64,000 bases of DNA. Origin: Nicotiana tabacum. Its lineage: Eukaryota; Streptophyta; Magnoliopsida; Solanales; Solanaceae. The position numbers were made by a program, and so were the translations under genes. Within the stretch, counting starts at the first letter, position 1, and each line of letters begins with the position of its first letter. The notes below the pieces were generated by a model. It was not told where the DNA came from. It was given only the letters and a program-made list of their open reading frames with translations, and made no database searches. Positions 11,562 to 22,445 of the stretch are shown in pieces. Location: assembly GCF_000715075.1 (NCBI RefSeq), contig NC_134081.1, positions 66,761,153 to 66,825,152 of the forward strand, given 5' to 3'.

Positions 11562-12350
11562 CTGCCTAATTATCAGGAGCACGAGGTAACAACATCCATT
11601 CTCGTTGGAAGCGATCCACAAATTATCTACGTAATTTTGTACTTCATTATTTTACTTTGAATATATCTTCCATTCTTATTTTCTACATTTTGAGCTCTTG
11701 AATATGCTTTAATAAATAAATCTGCAAGCTCATCAAATGAGTCAATTGAATTCTCAGGTAAAAGAAAATACCATGTTAGTGCACTTTTTGTAAGGGTTTC
11801 ACCAAATTTCTTCACCAACACTGATTTGATTTCAAGATTAGTCAAATAATTGCCTTTGGCTCCTGTGGAAAATGCTTTCACATGATCTCATGGATCAGAA
11901 ATTCCATCATACTTAGGAATATCTAGCTTTTTCAAATTTTTTGTATCGGTAAGGGTGGTGCGCATGGTTTTCATGGCTGTTGTGAATATTTGTTCATATT
12001 CACACCTTTGATTACCGGTGGTACTCCCGGTATCTGTTCTATCCGTTCATATTGTTTCTTGAGTTGTTTCTAAAAGGTTAGAACTAGACTTTGTAAATCA
12101 GAATTGTTTGTCGTACCTAAACTTCCAGCTCTAGAACTAATTGGAATTTCCTTATTTCCGGAGTTCTCAAGCCCTGGATCGGGGTTTTCTATAGTTGTGT
12201 TAATTCGTGGTAGAGCTGAACTACTCTTGGCACACCACATGTCAAGGCATGTAAAGCTTCACCGATCTGCTGAGAAATTAATTTCTTCAAGTCATCTTGT
12301 AAACTTTATTTCTCTTCATTTTGCTGCTCAGTGTTATGATTAGAATATCT
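11562..12350 (-). pseudogene. gag: TAT/Ogre-type gag, broken
   Basis: The minus strand reads MKTMRTT.., LKKLDIPKYDGISDP, a stop, then DHVKAFSTGAKGN (around 11960-11850). It continues FGETLTKSALTWYFLLPE and SIDSFDELADLFIKAYS, the core of a TAT-clade Gag. The open part is 11881-11627. The upstream part to about 12350 is low in recognisable motifs and probably contains the protein N-terminus and leader. The clade matches the pol fragments at 5110-7815, and the orientation and order also match, so I infer a single element split by insertions. Confidence 0.75.
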
Positions 12351-12643
12351 AACTGGTGAGTTGTCTCATACATTATGGAGAATGCGTGGATGAATTGTGT
12401 AGAGGAGATCCCTCTTGTCCATTCCCTACCTGAGTAATTTGATTAGTTCCAAACTTAATTTGTTGCTAAAGACAAAGTGTGTAAATGGAAAGTAAAACGA
12501 TTATTAGATTATCTGCTAACAGAACCAATTCGTTTAATCAACAAATAATTTTTAGTCAAAAACAAATAAATAGAATAATTCGGGTTTCTAACAACCAATT
12601 TACTTCACTTTTTAAAATATAGTTAATATAAAAAAGAAATAAT
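12351..12643 (-). other. Leader or 5' region of the TAT element, no gene
   Basis: AT-rich sequence between the TAT gag and the solo LTR. It probably belongs to the TAT 5' untranslated region or LTR and continues after the solo LTR at 15600, but I could not find a primer site. No coding sequence is supported. Confidence 0.35.
12639..12643. repeat. Target site duplication, left copy (ATAAT)
   Basis: The five bases before the solo LTR read ATAAT and are repeated exactly at 15595-15599, as expected for gypsy integrase cutting. Confidence 0.85.
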
Positions 12644-13339
12644 TGTAACGCCCTGGCCCGTCGTTTTGTGTATTTCAACCATATTCCCCTAGTTATCGCT
12701 CATTCTATGTTCTTTTGTTGTTATGTGACTTGCCGGGGTGGTTGGATTGGTTCCGGGCAAATTTTGGAGTGAATTGGTATACTTAGTCCTAAGGTTAGAA
12801 GCTTAAGTTGAAAGAGTTTACCAGATTTTGATTGTGTACTTCAGAATGGAGTTTTAATGGTTCTGATAGGTTCGTATGGTAATTCTGGACTTAGAAATAT
12901 GTCGGGATATTGATTTGGAGGTCCGTAGGTCATTTTGGCTTGAATTGGGGAAAGTTGGAAAGTTGAAGGCTTGGAAAATTGAGAGATTTGACCGAGAGTT
13001 GACTTTGTATATATCGGGGTCGGATTTAGGTTTCTAAAATTGGAATAAGTCCATTGTGTCATTTATGACTTGTGTGCAAAATTTGAGGTCATTCGGAGTT
13101 GGTTTGATATGATTCGACATTAGTATTAGAAGTTGGAAATTCAATAGTTCAATAGGTTTGAATCGATGTGCGATTCATAGTTTTGATGTTGTTTTGTATT
13201 ATTTAAGGCTTCGAGCGAGTTCGTATTTGGTTTTAGGACTTGTTTTTATGATTGGTTGAGGTCCCGGGGGCCTCGGGTGTGTTACGGACGAGTTTTAAAC
13301 CAATCTCTTCATGTTTGGATAGCTAATATAGTGTCGGGT

Positions 13340-13640
13340 GCATGCTTCTTTGTGTTCGCGAGGAAGGGAGCGCGTTCGAGAAGCTTTGGAGGTCATTTCC
13401 CTTCACGAACGCGAAAGGGTGATCGCATTCACGTAGAAGGGAGGTCGGCTGAGGGGCACTGGGGCTTAAGCATTCGCGTTCGCGAGGGAGGTCTCGCGTT
13501 CGCATAGGCATGGTCTAGTTGGTCATCGCGTTCGCGACAAGGACAGCGCGTTAGCGAGGGGGAATTTTGACTGAAGGCGAAGTTGTACTTTGCGAATGCG
13601 AGGCGTCTTCCACGTTCGCGAAGGGTAAACACCTGGGCAG
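13340..13640 (+). repeat. LTR CpG module, CGTTCGCG type
   Basis: Dense CpG words, many near-palindromic (CGCGTTCGCGA, TTCACGAACGCGAA, CACGTTCGCGAAGG), stand out in an AT-rich LTR. The equivalent position in other LTRs has the same kind of dyad but different words. Confidence 0.75.
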
Positions 13641-14231
13641 TATATTGAAAACTCAAATCGAGGGTTAGAGTTATTATTTCATATTTTGAGTTGTAGAGCT
13701 TGGTTTTGGGCGATTTTGGAGGGTATTTCTAGATTTGGATCGAGGTAAGTGTTTTTTACTCGGATTTGTTATTATTTCATGATTTCATCATTGTTTTTAT
13801 CATTTAATTAGAGAATTAAAGTGAAGAAATGGGAGATTTTGTGAAAACTTTTTAAAAATGAAAAATGGAGGTTTGAAGATCGATTTGAGGTCGGAATTGG
13901 TGATTTTGGTACGGTTGGACTCGTAATCGAATGGGTGTCCAAAATTTATGAATTTTTTCGGGTGTCAAGATGCGGCCCCGGGGTTGATATTTTGGGTTGA
14001 CTTTTTTTATTTCGGTTAAAGATCTTAGCTTTATCATTTGGAATCAATTCCTATGACTTTTATTGATTATATTTAGTTAGTTTGGTTAGATTCGGATCGT
14101 CCGGAGGTCGATACACACGGGAAGGGCTTGTTAGAGGAGTGATTTGTCTTGCTTGAGATAAGTATCTTATCTAAACTTGGTTGAGGCATTAGTTGCCGAA
14201 ATTATCTGTGATAGCTACGTGCTATGGGTGG

Positions 14232-14261
14232 CGCATATGTGTGAGATTGAGCCCATATGCG
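14232..14261 (+). repeat. LTR stem-loop
   Basis: Arms CGCATATG and CATATGCG (8 bp, perfect) enclose a 14-base loop. It lies at the same LTR position as the GGTGACGAG-loop hairpins elsewhere, although this loop has diverged. Confidence 0.6.
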
Positions 14262-14633
14262 TGTACCGGGGTACTATTTCCATGCTCGGATAGTGCTTAG
14301 GCTATGGCATGCCTTAAAATGATTGCTAAGCTTCAAGTTGAGATGTTTCTCCTATTTGTACCCCTCTGTGAGCTATTTGCACCATGTTTGAGAATTCGTT
14401 GAGTTATTTCTTCTGGTCGAACCTGATAAACTGCTATTTCTTAATGGAAATTATCTGCTCTAGCTGTGATAGCAGATATTGCACATGCCTACACTATAAC
14501 ATATTATTTATACTAGTACAGGAGTATGAAACTTAATAATCATTGATCATGTACACGTATTCCCGCATATTTGCTTTCTCTGTGTTATGAGCTGGACTGG
14601 TAGCCTGTGACCACACCGAGCGGATTGTGATTA

Positions 14634-14790
14634 TTAGCATGTGAGTTGTTTGTGCAGCACATGAGTTATTCATGTGATTGATCCTATTAGCACGTGAGTT
14701 GTCCGTGCCGATCTAGTTATTGATATTATTAGCAAGTGAGTTGTCAGTGCGGTTGATTCTATTAGCACGTGAGTTGTCCGTGCAGCGTAT
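14634..14790 (+). repeat. Array of GCACG/CGTGC hairpin units in solo LTR
   Basis: Four diverged units of TTAGCACGTGAGTTGTCCGTG type start near 14634, 14687, 14729 and 14762. Two (14690-14708 and 14765-14783) have perfect GCACG/CGTGC arms. Spacing falls from 53 to 33 bp. Confidence 0.65.
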
Positions 14791-15594
14791 GGATATAAAT
14801 CCATCCCCCTAAGGTCACCCTCTCATGTTTCACTCTTGATGGTGTATACACGATTATTGAGAAAAACTTATCAGTGGTTTGGTACGGAGATGGAAAGGTT
14901 GAGGAAAGTCTGGCCAGTGTTGCTTGGAATTGCATTTCTTCTTTACTTGCAATTTTCATGGTTTATTACCTGATTTATGTTCATACCATCTTATATATTG
15001 TACTAGAGACTGAACAGAGAATTTGACTAATTGTACACACACAGAGGATATTCCTTTCAGTACCTTATACATGATCACATTAAAGCCTTGTACTTGCTAG
15101 ATTTCATGAAACTGTACAGGATATACCAAGTATCATTTATAATTTTTCTTTTTTTTACCTCGCCGAGGTCAGTTACGATACTTATTGAGTACATTGGGTA
15201 GGTTGTACTCATACTTCACTCTGCACTTAATTGTGTAGGTCCAAGTGTGGGACCAGTTATCAGCAATAGATTTGCTTCTTGGATTGATCTTCGAGAGGTG
15301 AGGTAGAGCTGCATTCTTGGTCGCAGTTTTGTCTTGTCTTTTATTATGTACTATTGTTTCAATTCAGACAGTATTATTTTTTGGTTCAAACATGTATTCC
15401 GTTGTAGAGCTCATGATTCTGTATTTACCAGTTTCTGAGGGATTTACCTTGTATTAACGGTATTTCGTTGTATTGATATTTCAGACTTATGTTATCTCTA
15501 TAAGTTTTGTTGTTCTGTTTCTTTGTTATGTTTCGGCTTGCCTAGCCGGTGTGTTAGGAGTCATTACGACGGGTTGGGATTTTGGATCGTGACA

Positions 15595-15599
15595 ATAAT
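15595..15599. repeat. Target site duplication, right copy (ATAAT)
   Basis: Exact copy of the left flank at 12639-12643. Confidence 0.85.
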
Positions 15600-17978
15600 A
15601 AAAAATAAAGAATCAAATTTGAGAATAAGGTAACAGAAATCTTAATGATGGTCGCCTTCTTCATAGTTGGAAAGAGCAATTCTTTCAATAATAAAGATAA
15701 TAAAGAATAGTTAAAATATTGATAATTGATATTACAATTTAGTAGTTTTCTCGATGGGAAACAAGTTATGGAAAGGGGGTTAAAGTAGTATTATAATTCG
15801 TAACGATTTGCCTTGTTTAGCTCCTTCATGTTATCAATATTTTTTGCATTAATTGCCGTTACGTGAGTGATTTGTAACAATTGTGGCAATAATAGCAAAT
15901 CGCGTATAATCAGAAATTTGATTGATTCCTTCTATATTTGTAATTATTAATGACCTTTCCATATCTGTGGCTTCAATGATCTTGATTATTAGTGACGTAC
16001 CTATTTTCTTCTATTCAACTTTGAGACTAACAAGTACGGTATCTTCATAAGCGATCATGTATGTGTTGTTCATATCTTCTATGCACATCACTCTTATTTA
16101 TCGATTCAACTCCAATGCATAACACCTTGTCTGTGTAATATTGGTCCACATGGTTGGTTTATTTTTCACAAATATAGCTCAGTCAAATAGATTCACGTAA
16201 ATTTAAACGGAGGGAGTATAAAGTATTTGGCACACACATGTGCGAGCACACACATATGGTATTATGCTTTAAGTATTCTGTTGTCTAATTAGTGTCTAGT
16301 GATTTTCAAATGCTTAATTTTATTTTAAAATGTGAGTCCAAGATGAGCTAAAATAAAGAGACGGAAAGAATTCATATGTTATTGTTGATTTTCAAATACT
16401 TCTAAGGACTTCAATTACCTCATACTAAGAAGGTCATTTACTCTTCTCATTTTGATCCCACAATTAACATAAAATGTTAAATTTACTCTTCTCAAAATCA
16501 AGATCCTTGTGTTCTGTTATTACGGAGTTATTTTTCTATTCCTTTTTCATTTTCGTTAGAAATTCAAAGTTACCATCCTAAAGACTTAAGGTCAACAAAT
16601 GAGAAAAATAAAGAACAAAAGTACAAAACATGGAGACCTGCGTGAAAGTTTAATAGAGTGTGTTAATTTTAAAGATTGTGCCCATTCATTCTACTATCTT
16701 TTTTTTTTAACACTCTCTCTTTGTCCTTCCTTTAATTCATACAGTATTGCTAGTTCATTAGAAAAATAGAAACGAAGAGAATAAACAAAATGACTTACTA
16801 GCCCCTTATGTATGATATAGTTGTTGATAAGCTGAAAGAAGAAGCAAATGACTTTTGGTACTTTTGTTTTCTTAGAATAGGAATTCCCACTTCCATGAAA
16901 ATTCATGTACTTGCTAAGCTTCTTTTTAGAGTTGACAATGCATGCTTAGACAATTCTACTTCTGTAGTCCCACATGTTCAAAATAAACTTCTTTTTGCCC
17001 CTACTGACTTTTTTCTCAAAGGAAAATGACCACAACTTTAAGACTAACCCGATAAGGTAGTGTTTTTTTGGTACAAACCACTCTTCATTTTTCAGAAATA
17101 ATTGGACCCAAATTTTATTCATTTCTCTTTCAAACACTTTTTTGTCAGTTCAAAATTCGAATTATTTTCCGGCTTTTGTGTTTCATCCTCTTTTTCTGTT
17201 CTATCACACTCTGTCTCTTCTTGTTGGCAACAAATAATGTCTTCCATTAGGAAAACAACTTAACAAGAACTAAGATATGTAGTTAGTTTTGTGTCTACTT
17301 ATCTACTAGGTATTGCATCTTCAGCATACAGGTAATAAGAAAAGTCCAGCTAGAGTAAATACAGATATTTTCGAATCACTTAGGCCCGTTTGTTCTTTTT
17401 TAGGATTAAGATGTTTAGATCTTTGATTGTTAGGATATTATTTTAAATATGAATAACTGATAATAAAGAAAATCAGATTATTCAAGGTCAGAATATGTAT
17501 AATTTACCTTTATTTAAATACTAATATATAAAAAAATTCAAATAAGATAACTATTTAAAAAACTTATATCCATATAATATACAAAAAAATCATAAATTTA
17601 CATGGTGTAATAAATATTGATTGTAAGAATATCTAAAAGCTAGCAGTAATAGCAACTGATGGTCGTGTTGCCAGCGGTTTTCACGCTTCGAAACTAGGGC
17701 AGAATGTGATAGCGATCAACCTACCTTATTACTCGAGTGAACCATGTACTCACTAGCTGGAGGTTTGAACTGAACATCATACTCAAGAAATTTAAAATAA
17801 AAATTTAGGATAATATTGGCTTGAAAATTGAATATTAATGCAATATGAACATGTCTGAAATCTAAATCCATTAGCAAGTCATGAAACCTCTAATAAAAGT
17901 CTAAACACATAAGTGTATGAGGCATTCCCCTGGTATAAATAATAATATATCAAAAAGAGTGTATTTTGGGGATTAGAA
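15600..17978. other. AT-rich intergenic or old element sequence, no gene found
   Basis: No domain, RNA gene or LTR edge is recognised in this 2.4 kb. Short open stretches near 16694-17250 on both strands are AT-rich, Phe/Leu/Lys-heavy and look like chance. The first few hundred bases may continue the TAT element that the solo LTR split. A possible MITE end is noted at 16205-16220. Confidence 0.5.
16205..16220. mobile_element. Possible Stowaway-like MITE end
   Basis: AACGGAGGGAGTATA matches the terminal inverted repeat of Stowaway MITEs (CTCCCTCCGT on the other strand) with a TA at its outer side. I see no matching partner end nearby, so it is at most a remnant. Confidence 0.3.
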
Positions 17979-18602
17979 TGTCACGACCCAAAATTCTCAC
18001 CTTCGGGACCGTGATGGCGCCTAACATTTCACTTGCTAGGCAAGCGAACATTAGAATAATTTTAACCATTTTTAACAATTCCTTTTTAATCAAATAGTAA
18101 AGAAGTCAAACAACTAGAATAATGTCTGAATTAAAGTGAGTAAACCAAAATAATAACGATGCCGAAATAACATCCCAGAACTGGAGTCACAAATGCACGA
18201 GCTTCTAGAATAATACAAATAAGGGTCTGAATAAAATAAAGTTGTCTGAAAGAAAGCACACAACAAAGATAAAGTAGAAGGGGATTTCAGAGTTGCGAAC
18301 GCTGTGCAGCTATATCTTAAGTCTCCTCTGATAGCTGAATCCGAGCAAATCTACAGTACGCTGTTGGGACCAACTCTGGTATCTGCACAAGAAGTGCAAA
18401 GTGTAGTATGAGTATAACTGACCCCATGTACTATGTATGTGTCGAGCCTAACCTCGACGAAGTAGTGACGAGGCTAAGGAAGGTCACTTACATTAACCTG
18501 TACGCAATAATAATAAGAATAACATGAATAGAGGTAAGACATGAAAGTCATATAAACAATCGAGGTCAATTCAGCAGTCGCAACCAATTATTTCTTTTAT
18601 CA

Positions 18603-18785
18603 TTCTGTTAAGCGTGCAACCCGTTCCCACGATAAAATCCTTCAATTAAATTCCGCTGCGGTGTGCAACCCAATCCATCAATATAAATTTAAAATAAATT
18701 CTGATGTAGCGTGCAACCCGATCCAACAATATAATCTTTCAAATAAATTTTATAATGGCGTGCAACCCTATCCAACAATATAAAT
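18603..18785 (-). repeat. Tandem repeats, GTGCAACCCGATCC units
   Basis: Four diverged units of about 55-60 bp each carry GCGTGCAACCC.ATCC followed by an AT-rich filler ending AATAAATT. Single copies of the same word recur in the LTR at 62401 (around 63258 and 63293). The array sits where other LTRs carry hairpin arrays. Confidence 0.75.
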
Positions 18786-19125
18786 TAACAATACTTATAC
18801 GTAAGACTACTTCAATAAATGCCACAATTAATAAAAAATTATTAGGCAACAAGGTATGCAATAATTATTAAGTATGTAGGAAATAAATATGGGCAAGTAA
18901 CAAATAAGTGTAGAACTAGGGAGGAGATAGACAATTTAATATATGAAATGCTAATTATCAAGTAACAATTATGGCACAAAAATCAAATAAGCAGGTAGCA
19001 ATTAATCCATGAAATCAAGGCATAATAGTAGGCAATGAAAATAAGCGAATCAATTAATATAACAATTAATTCATGAAATAAGATAATTAATGAAATACGT
19101 ACAAACATGGAAGAAAGCAATTTTA

Positions 19126-19161
19126 CGACGTATAGACACTCGTCACCTCGTCTATACGTCG
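19126..19161 (-). repeat. LTR stem-loop, 12-bp perfect arms
   Basis: CGACGTATAGAC and GTCTATACGTCG are perfectly complementary and enclose the 12-base loop ACTCGTCACCTC. This is the longest stem of the family. Other LTRs keep the loop but use other paired arms. Confidence 0.8.
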
Positions 19162-19744
19162 CTACACATGAAATCCACATAACACATAGTTAAAGAGTTC
19201 TATTCTCTCAAGTGAAGGTTAACGACGATACTTACCTTACTTCGCAATTCAAGTGATCACTCGACCACGGCTTTTCCTTTCGAGTTATTCTCCAAACCAA
19301 TCAGACCTAGCAATTTATTTACCAACAATTCAATTTGAGCTTTAGAAATTATTCACAATTCGAAAGAGACTTAATTTGGGATATTTTCATAAAAGTCAAT
19401 GTGGGGCCCACTTTTCAAAACCCGATGAAAAATTACGGAATCCAGACACCCATTCTGATATGCGTTCAACCATACAAAAGTTATCAAATTCCGACATGAG
19501 ATTGCCTTTCAAATCTTCATTTTACATTTTTGGAAGATTTTACAAAACTCTGATTTTCTCCCATTAAATTCACAGATTCATGATATAAATAAGTATGGAA
19601 TCATAAAATATAATCAATATAGGATAAGGAACACTTACATAGTTCGAACTTGGGAAAAACCCTTTGAAATCGCTCAAATCCGAGACTTAAAACTCAAAAA
19701 TGAGCAAAAATAGCAAACACCCAATTTTATGTATTTTGTCCAGC

Positions 19745-20010
19745 ATTTTTGCATCTGTGTACTATATTTTTCGCATTTGCGGTCTCTCTTTTGCGAGAAA
19801 AATCTCGCATCTACGAACGAAGGCATCCAGGCAGAGGACCGCATCTGCGGACCTTCACGTCGCAGATGCGACTGCGCAGAAGCGTGAAGGATCGCATCTG
19901 CAATCATGGCACCACAAAAGCGGGCATCGCATCTGTGCCCCAAGCTTCGTAGAAGCAACATTGCCTCCGCAGAAGCGACCATGCACCTCCGGCCAAAATT
20001 GTGCAAGTGC
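19745..20010 (-). repeat. LTR CpG module, GCATCTGCGG type
   Basis: A run of CGCATCTGCGG, CGCAGATGCGA, CGCAGAAGCG words in otherwise AT-rich LTR sequence. It has the same position and word type as the modules of the E3 and element A LTRs. Confidence 0.7.
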
Positions 20011-20395
20011 GACGCACCAGAACCAGACTTGTGTTCTTGAACAAAAATGGTCTGAAACCCGTCCGAAACTTACCCAAGCCCCTAGGGACCTCGTTTGAAT
20101 ATCACAACAAGTCCCGTAATATAATACGGACTTACTCGGGGTCTCATATCACGTCAAACAATGTCAAAACTACAATTCACACCTCGATTCGAACTTATGA
20201 GTTTGTGAAATTTTCAATTCTATAACTCGCGTCAAAACATGTCAAATCAATCCGGACTAACTTCAAATTTTGCAGATAAGTTCCAAATGACATAACGTAG
20301 CTATTCCAATTCTCGAAATCTCAATCCGAGTCCGATATAGACAAAGTCAAATCTACGGTCAAACTTTGGAAATCTTTAACCTTTAAGTTTCCTAT

Positions 20396-20747
20396 TTTTA
20401 TGCATTATCACGCATTTTAAATAACTGCATTCTCTCTATTTTGGTAAGTACAAATGATATATCTTTTCAAACTCAATTGTTTGTAAAAGTCAAATAATAG
20501 CGAAGCTAGCTCAAAGCATAGCAATATCAAGATCAGAAAGCAAAGCCAGAAGCAAGGACAGAACGTGGAGTCAAAAGAACGAATCTACCTCCCCCCGGAA
20601 CTCACCATTTTTCTTGAATGCTTGAATAATAGGTGTAACACTATTATGGATATCTGCAAAGGATATATGACGATATCACTGTCTTCACGTGGATAGATGC
20701 TACCAAGACTAAATGTTCCGTGCTAAGAATTACTTTTATTTCTTGCA
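20396..20747. other. Junction region, no gene found
   Basis: Sequence between the cut LTR and the minisatellite. It has no recognised domain and probably belongs to the 3' non-coding part of the TAT-like element that follows. Confidence 0.4.
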
Positions 20748-21340
20748 TTTTCATGAGGCTAAGCTCTGCCTCCATTATTACATGAGGCTAAGTTCTTCCC
20801 CCACACTTGCACAGGGTTAAACACTGCCCTCACCATCTGCATCGGGTCAAGCAAGACCCTTCTACTTGCATGAGGCTATGCACTGCCTCCACATCTGCAT
20901 AGGGCTAAGTGTTTCCCCGACTATTTGCATAGGGCCGAGCACCCCGCTCCTACTTGAATGAGGCTATGTACTGCCTCCATACCCGCATAAGGCAAAACAT
21001 TGCCCTCACTATTTGCATAGGGCCAAGCACCGCCATTCTACTTGCATGAGGATAAGTACTGCCTCCACATCTGCATAGGGCTAAGCATTGGCCTAACTAT
21101 TTGCATAGGGCCGAGCACCGCCCTCCTACTTGCTTGAGGCTACATAATGCCTCCACAACTGCATAGGGCTAAGCGTTGCCCTGGTTATTGCATCAGTCCA
21201 AGCATGGCCCTCATACTCACATAAGGATAAGCACTGCCTTTCTCCATTTGCATGAGGCTAAAGCTTTGCCCCTATTCTTGAATAAAGCTAAGCCTTGCCT
21301 TTGTTATCTGCATATGGCTAAGCACTGCCTATCTTCCTTG
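20748..21340 (+). repeat. Minisatellite in TAT-like element (GCATGAGGCTAAGCACTGCC units)
   Basis: About twenty diverged units of roughly 28-32 bp alternate two phrases, GCATGAGGCTA.GCACTGCCTCCA and GCATAGGGC.AAGC..TGCCC. The alternation makes a higher-order unit of about 60 bp. It lies upstream of a TAT-type polypurine tract and LTR, so I read it as part of the 3' non-coding region of that element. Confidence 0.8.
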
Positions 21341-22150
21341 ACGAACAATCAACTATTGCTACATCCTTATATTTCATGGGTTGAAAGATTGCCACATTAT
21401 CCGAAGGTGTCATAGTACGAAGGCATCATATTCATAGCCTAGTGATGACATTCCACGGCCTAAGGATCTCAAAGCTGAACATCATTATTCAAAGGTGTCA
21501 TAGCCCGAAGGCACCATCCTTATGGCCCAAGGACACCATTTCATGGCCTACGAATCCCTTATAGACAACTTTCACAGTAGGAAAGGAATTTGCATCATGT
21601 TTAAATTCTCGCACTCACAACTATGATATTATAAACGTTATGTATATATGTATGTATATATTTTCTGCATTCGTTGTGTTTTGAGCTTTGCATGTAACAC
21701 GGAAGGTAACTGTTCTTAAAAAAGAAGCAATTCTCGCTCTGGTTTCTATTCAACGTTCACATTCCTTTGTTATCTCCAAATATTCGCTAACCGATTATCA
21801 AGCATTTTCCTTTTCGTAACCGTTCCGCAATCATGTCACCTCACTTATCCATAATGATCAATTCTACATTTTTTCACCCCATACATTCCATCAGTGACAT
21901 AAATCGTTAACGACACCGCTCTTCTCAAAGAAAATCATTCTTCAAAGCATACATGCTTCCAATAGTAATTCCATAGGCCTCGTTCACCTTTGGATCCAGA
22001 ACTATACACAACATGATTCCCGTAAAATCAGGAATATATAGGTAGCTCATGGACCAGGGTTCGGCCCCCTTATTTTAAAATATCTCATTCGTACAAAATT
22101 GATCATCATCTTGATTTCCGTACCCGACAATTCTTTCATCATTCCTAGGT
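21341..22150 (+). mobile_element. 3' non-coding region of TAT-like element
   Basis: It contains a second repeat theme, GGTGTCATAG..CGAAGGCATCAT and ATGGCC.AAGGA (about 21400-21560), then AT-rich sequence with GGACCAGGGTTCGGCCCCCTT near 22051. No pol domain is visible. It ends in the polypurine tract at 22151. Confidence 0.6.
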
Positions 22151-22163
22151 AAAGAGGGGCAGC
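22151..22163 (+). other. Polypurine tract of TAT-like element
   Basis: AAAGAGGGGCAGC lies immediately before TGTTGATGCTTAATTTTGCC. This purine-rich primer plus LTR start is typical of TAT/Ogre elements (plus-strand DNA priming). Confidence 0.75.
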
Positions 22164-22445
22164 TGTTGATGCTTAATTTTGCCATCATGATTCCGATTTA
22201 GCCTTTGTGGGTTGGTATATTTTATAATGAACTTTCATATATTTTTAAGTATTATTTATAGGATATTTTCCTGCATTATTACTCCATGACTTTTTTAAAA
22301 CTTCAATTTATTATCTTATTATTACTTCATAAGCTCTTTTTTTAAATCACTATTATAGAATTTTTATATAAATAATTTTTAATTACTTCTAAATATTTTT
22401 AATTGATTCTAGCATTTTGCAACCAATAAATAATTTACTTATTCT
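22164..22445 (+). mobile_element. Start of TAT-like 3' LTR, truncated
   Basis: It begins TGTTGATGCTTAATTTTGCC, which resembles TAT LTR starts. After about 280 bases it switches into Tekay-like gag sequence at about 22446, so the rest of the LTR is lost. Confidence 0.65.

Larger units (their letters stand above)
12644..15594 (+). mobile_element. Complete solo LTR of a Tekay-like element (2,951 bp)
   Basis: It starts TGTAACGCCCTGGCCCG and ends GGATCGTGACA, with perfect 5-bp flanking duplications (ATAAT) and no internal region. That is the classic outcome of recombination between the two LTRs of one element. Inside are: a CpG module (about 13340-13640) built from CGCGTTCGCG, TTCGCGAAG and GAACGCGA words; a stem-loop at 14232-14261; an irregular array of GCACG...CGTGC hairpins at 14634-14790; and the conserved 3' block near 15165-15240. 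It splits AT-rich TAT-associated sequence. Confidence 0.92.
17979..20395 (-). mobile_element. Tekay-like LTR, right end deleted
   Basis: The left edge TGTCACGACCC is an intact LTR terminus. No primer site is attached, so this is a 3' LTR or a solo LTR on the minus strand. It contains the conserved ATGAGTATAACTGACCCCAT block near 18410, a tandem array at 18603-18785, the best stem-loop of the window at 19126-19161, and a CpG module at about 19745-20010 (CGCATCTGCGG, CGCAGATGCGA). The outer 290 or so bases, including the TTACA edge, are missing. At about 20395 it switches to unrelated sequence. Confidence 0.85.

Noticed and set aside
16694..17250. Small open stretches on both strands in the AT-rich gap
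   Set aside because: Short, low complexity, overlapping on opposite strands and without a domain or gene context.
17391..17403. GGCCCGTTTGTTC, resembling the end of some plant MITEs
   Set aside because: No matching inverted end or target duplication was found nearby.
18603..18785. Possible CRISPR array from regularly spaced GTGCAACCC repeats
   Set aside because: Repeats are diverged, spacers are similar AT-rich text, and the context is a plant LTR.
20748..21340. Possible CRISPR-like or coding repeat array
   Set aside because: Units abut with no unique spacers and sit upstream of a TAT polypurine tract, so it is a minisatellite.
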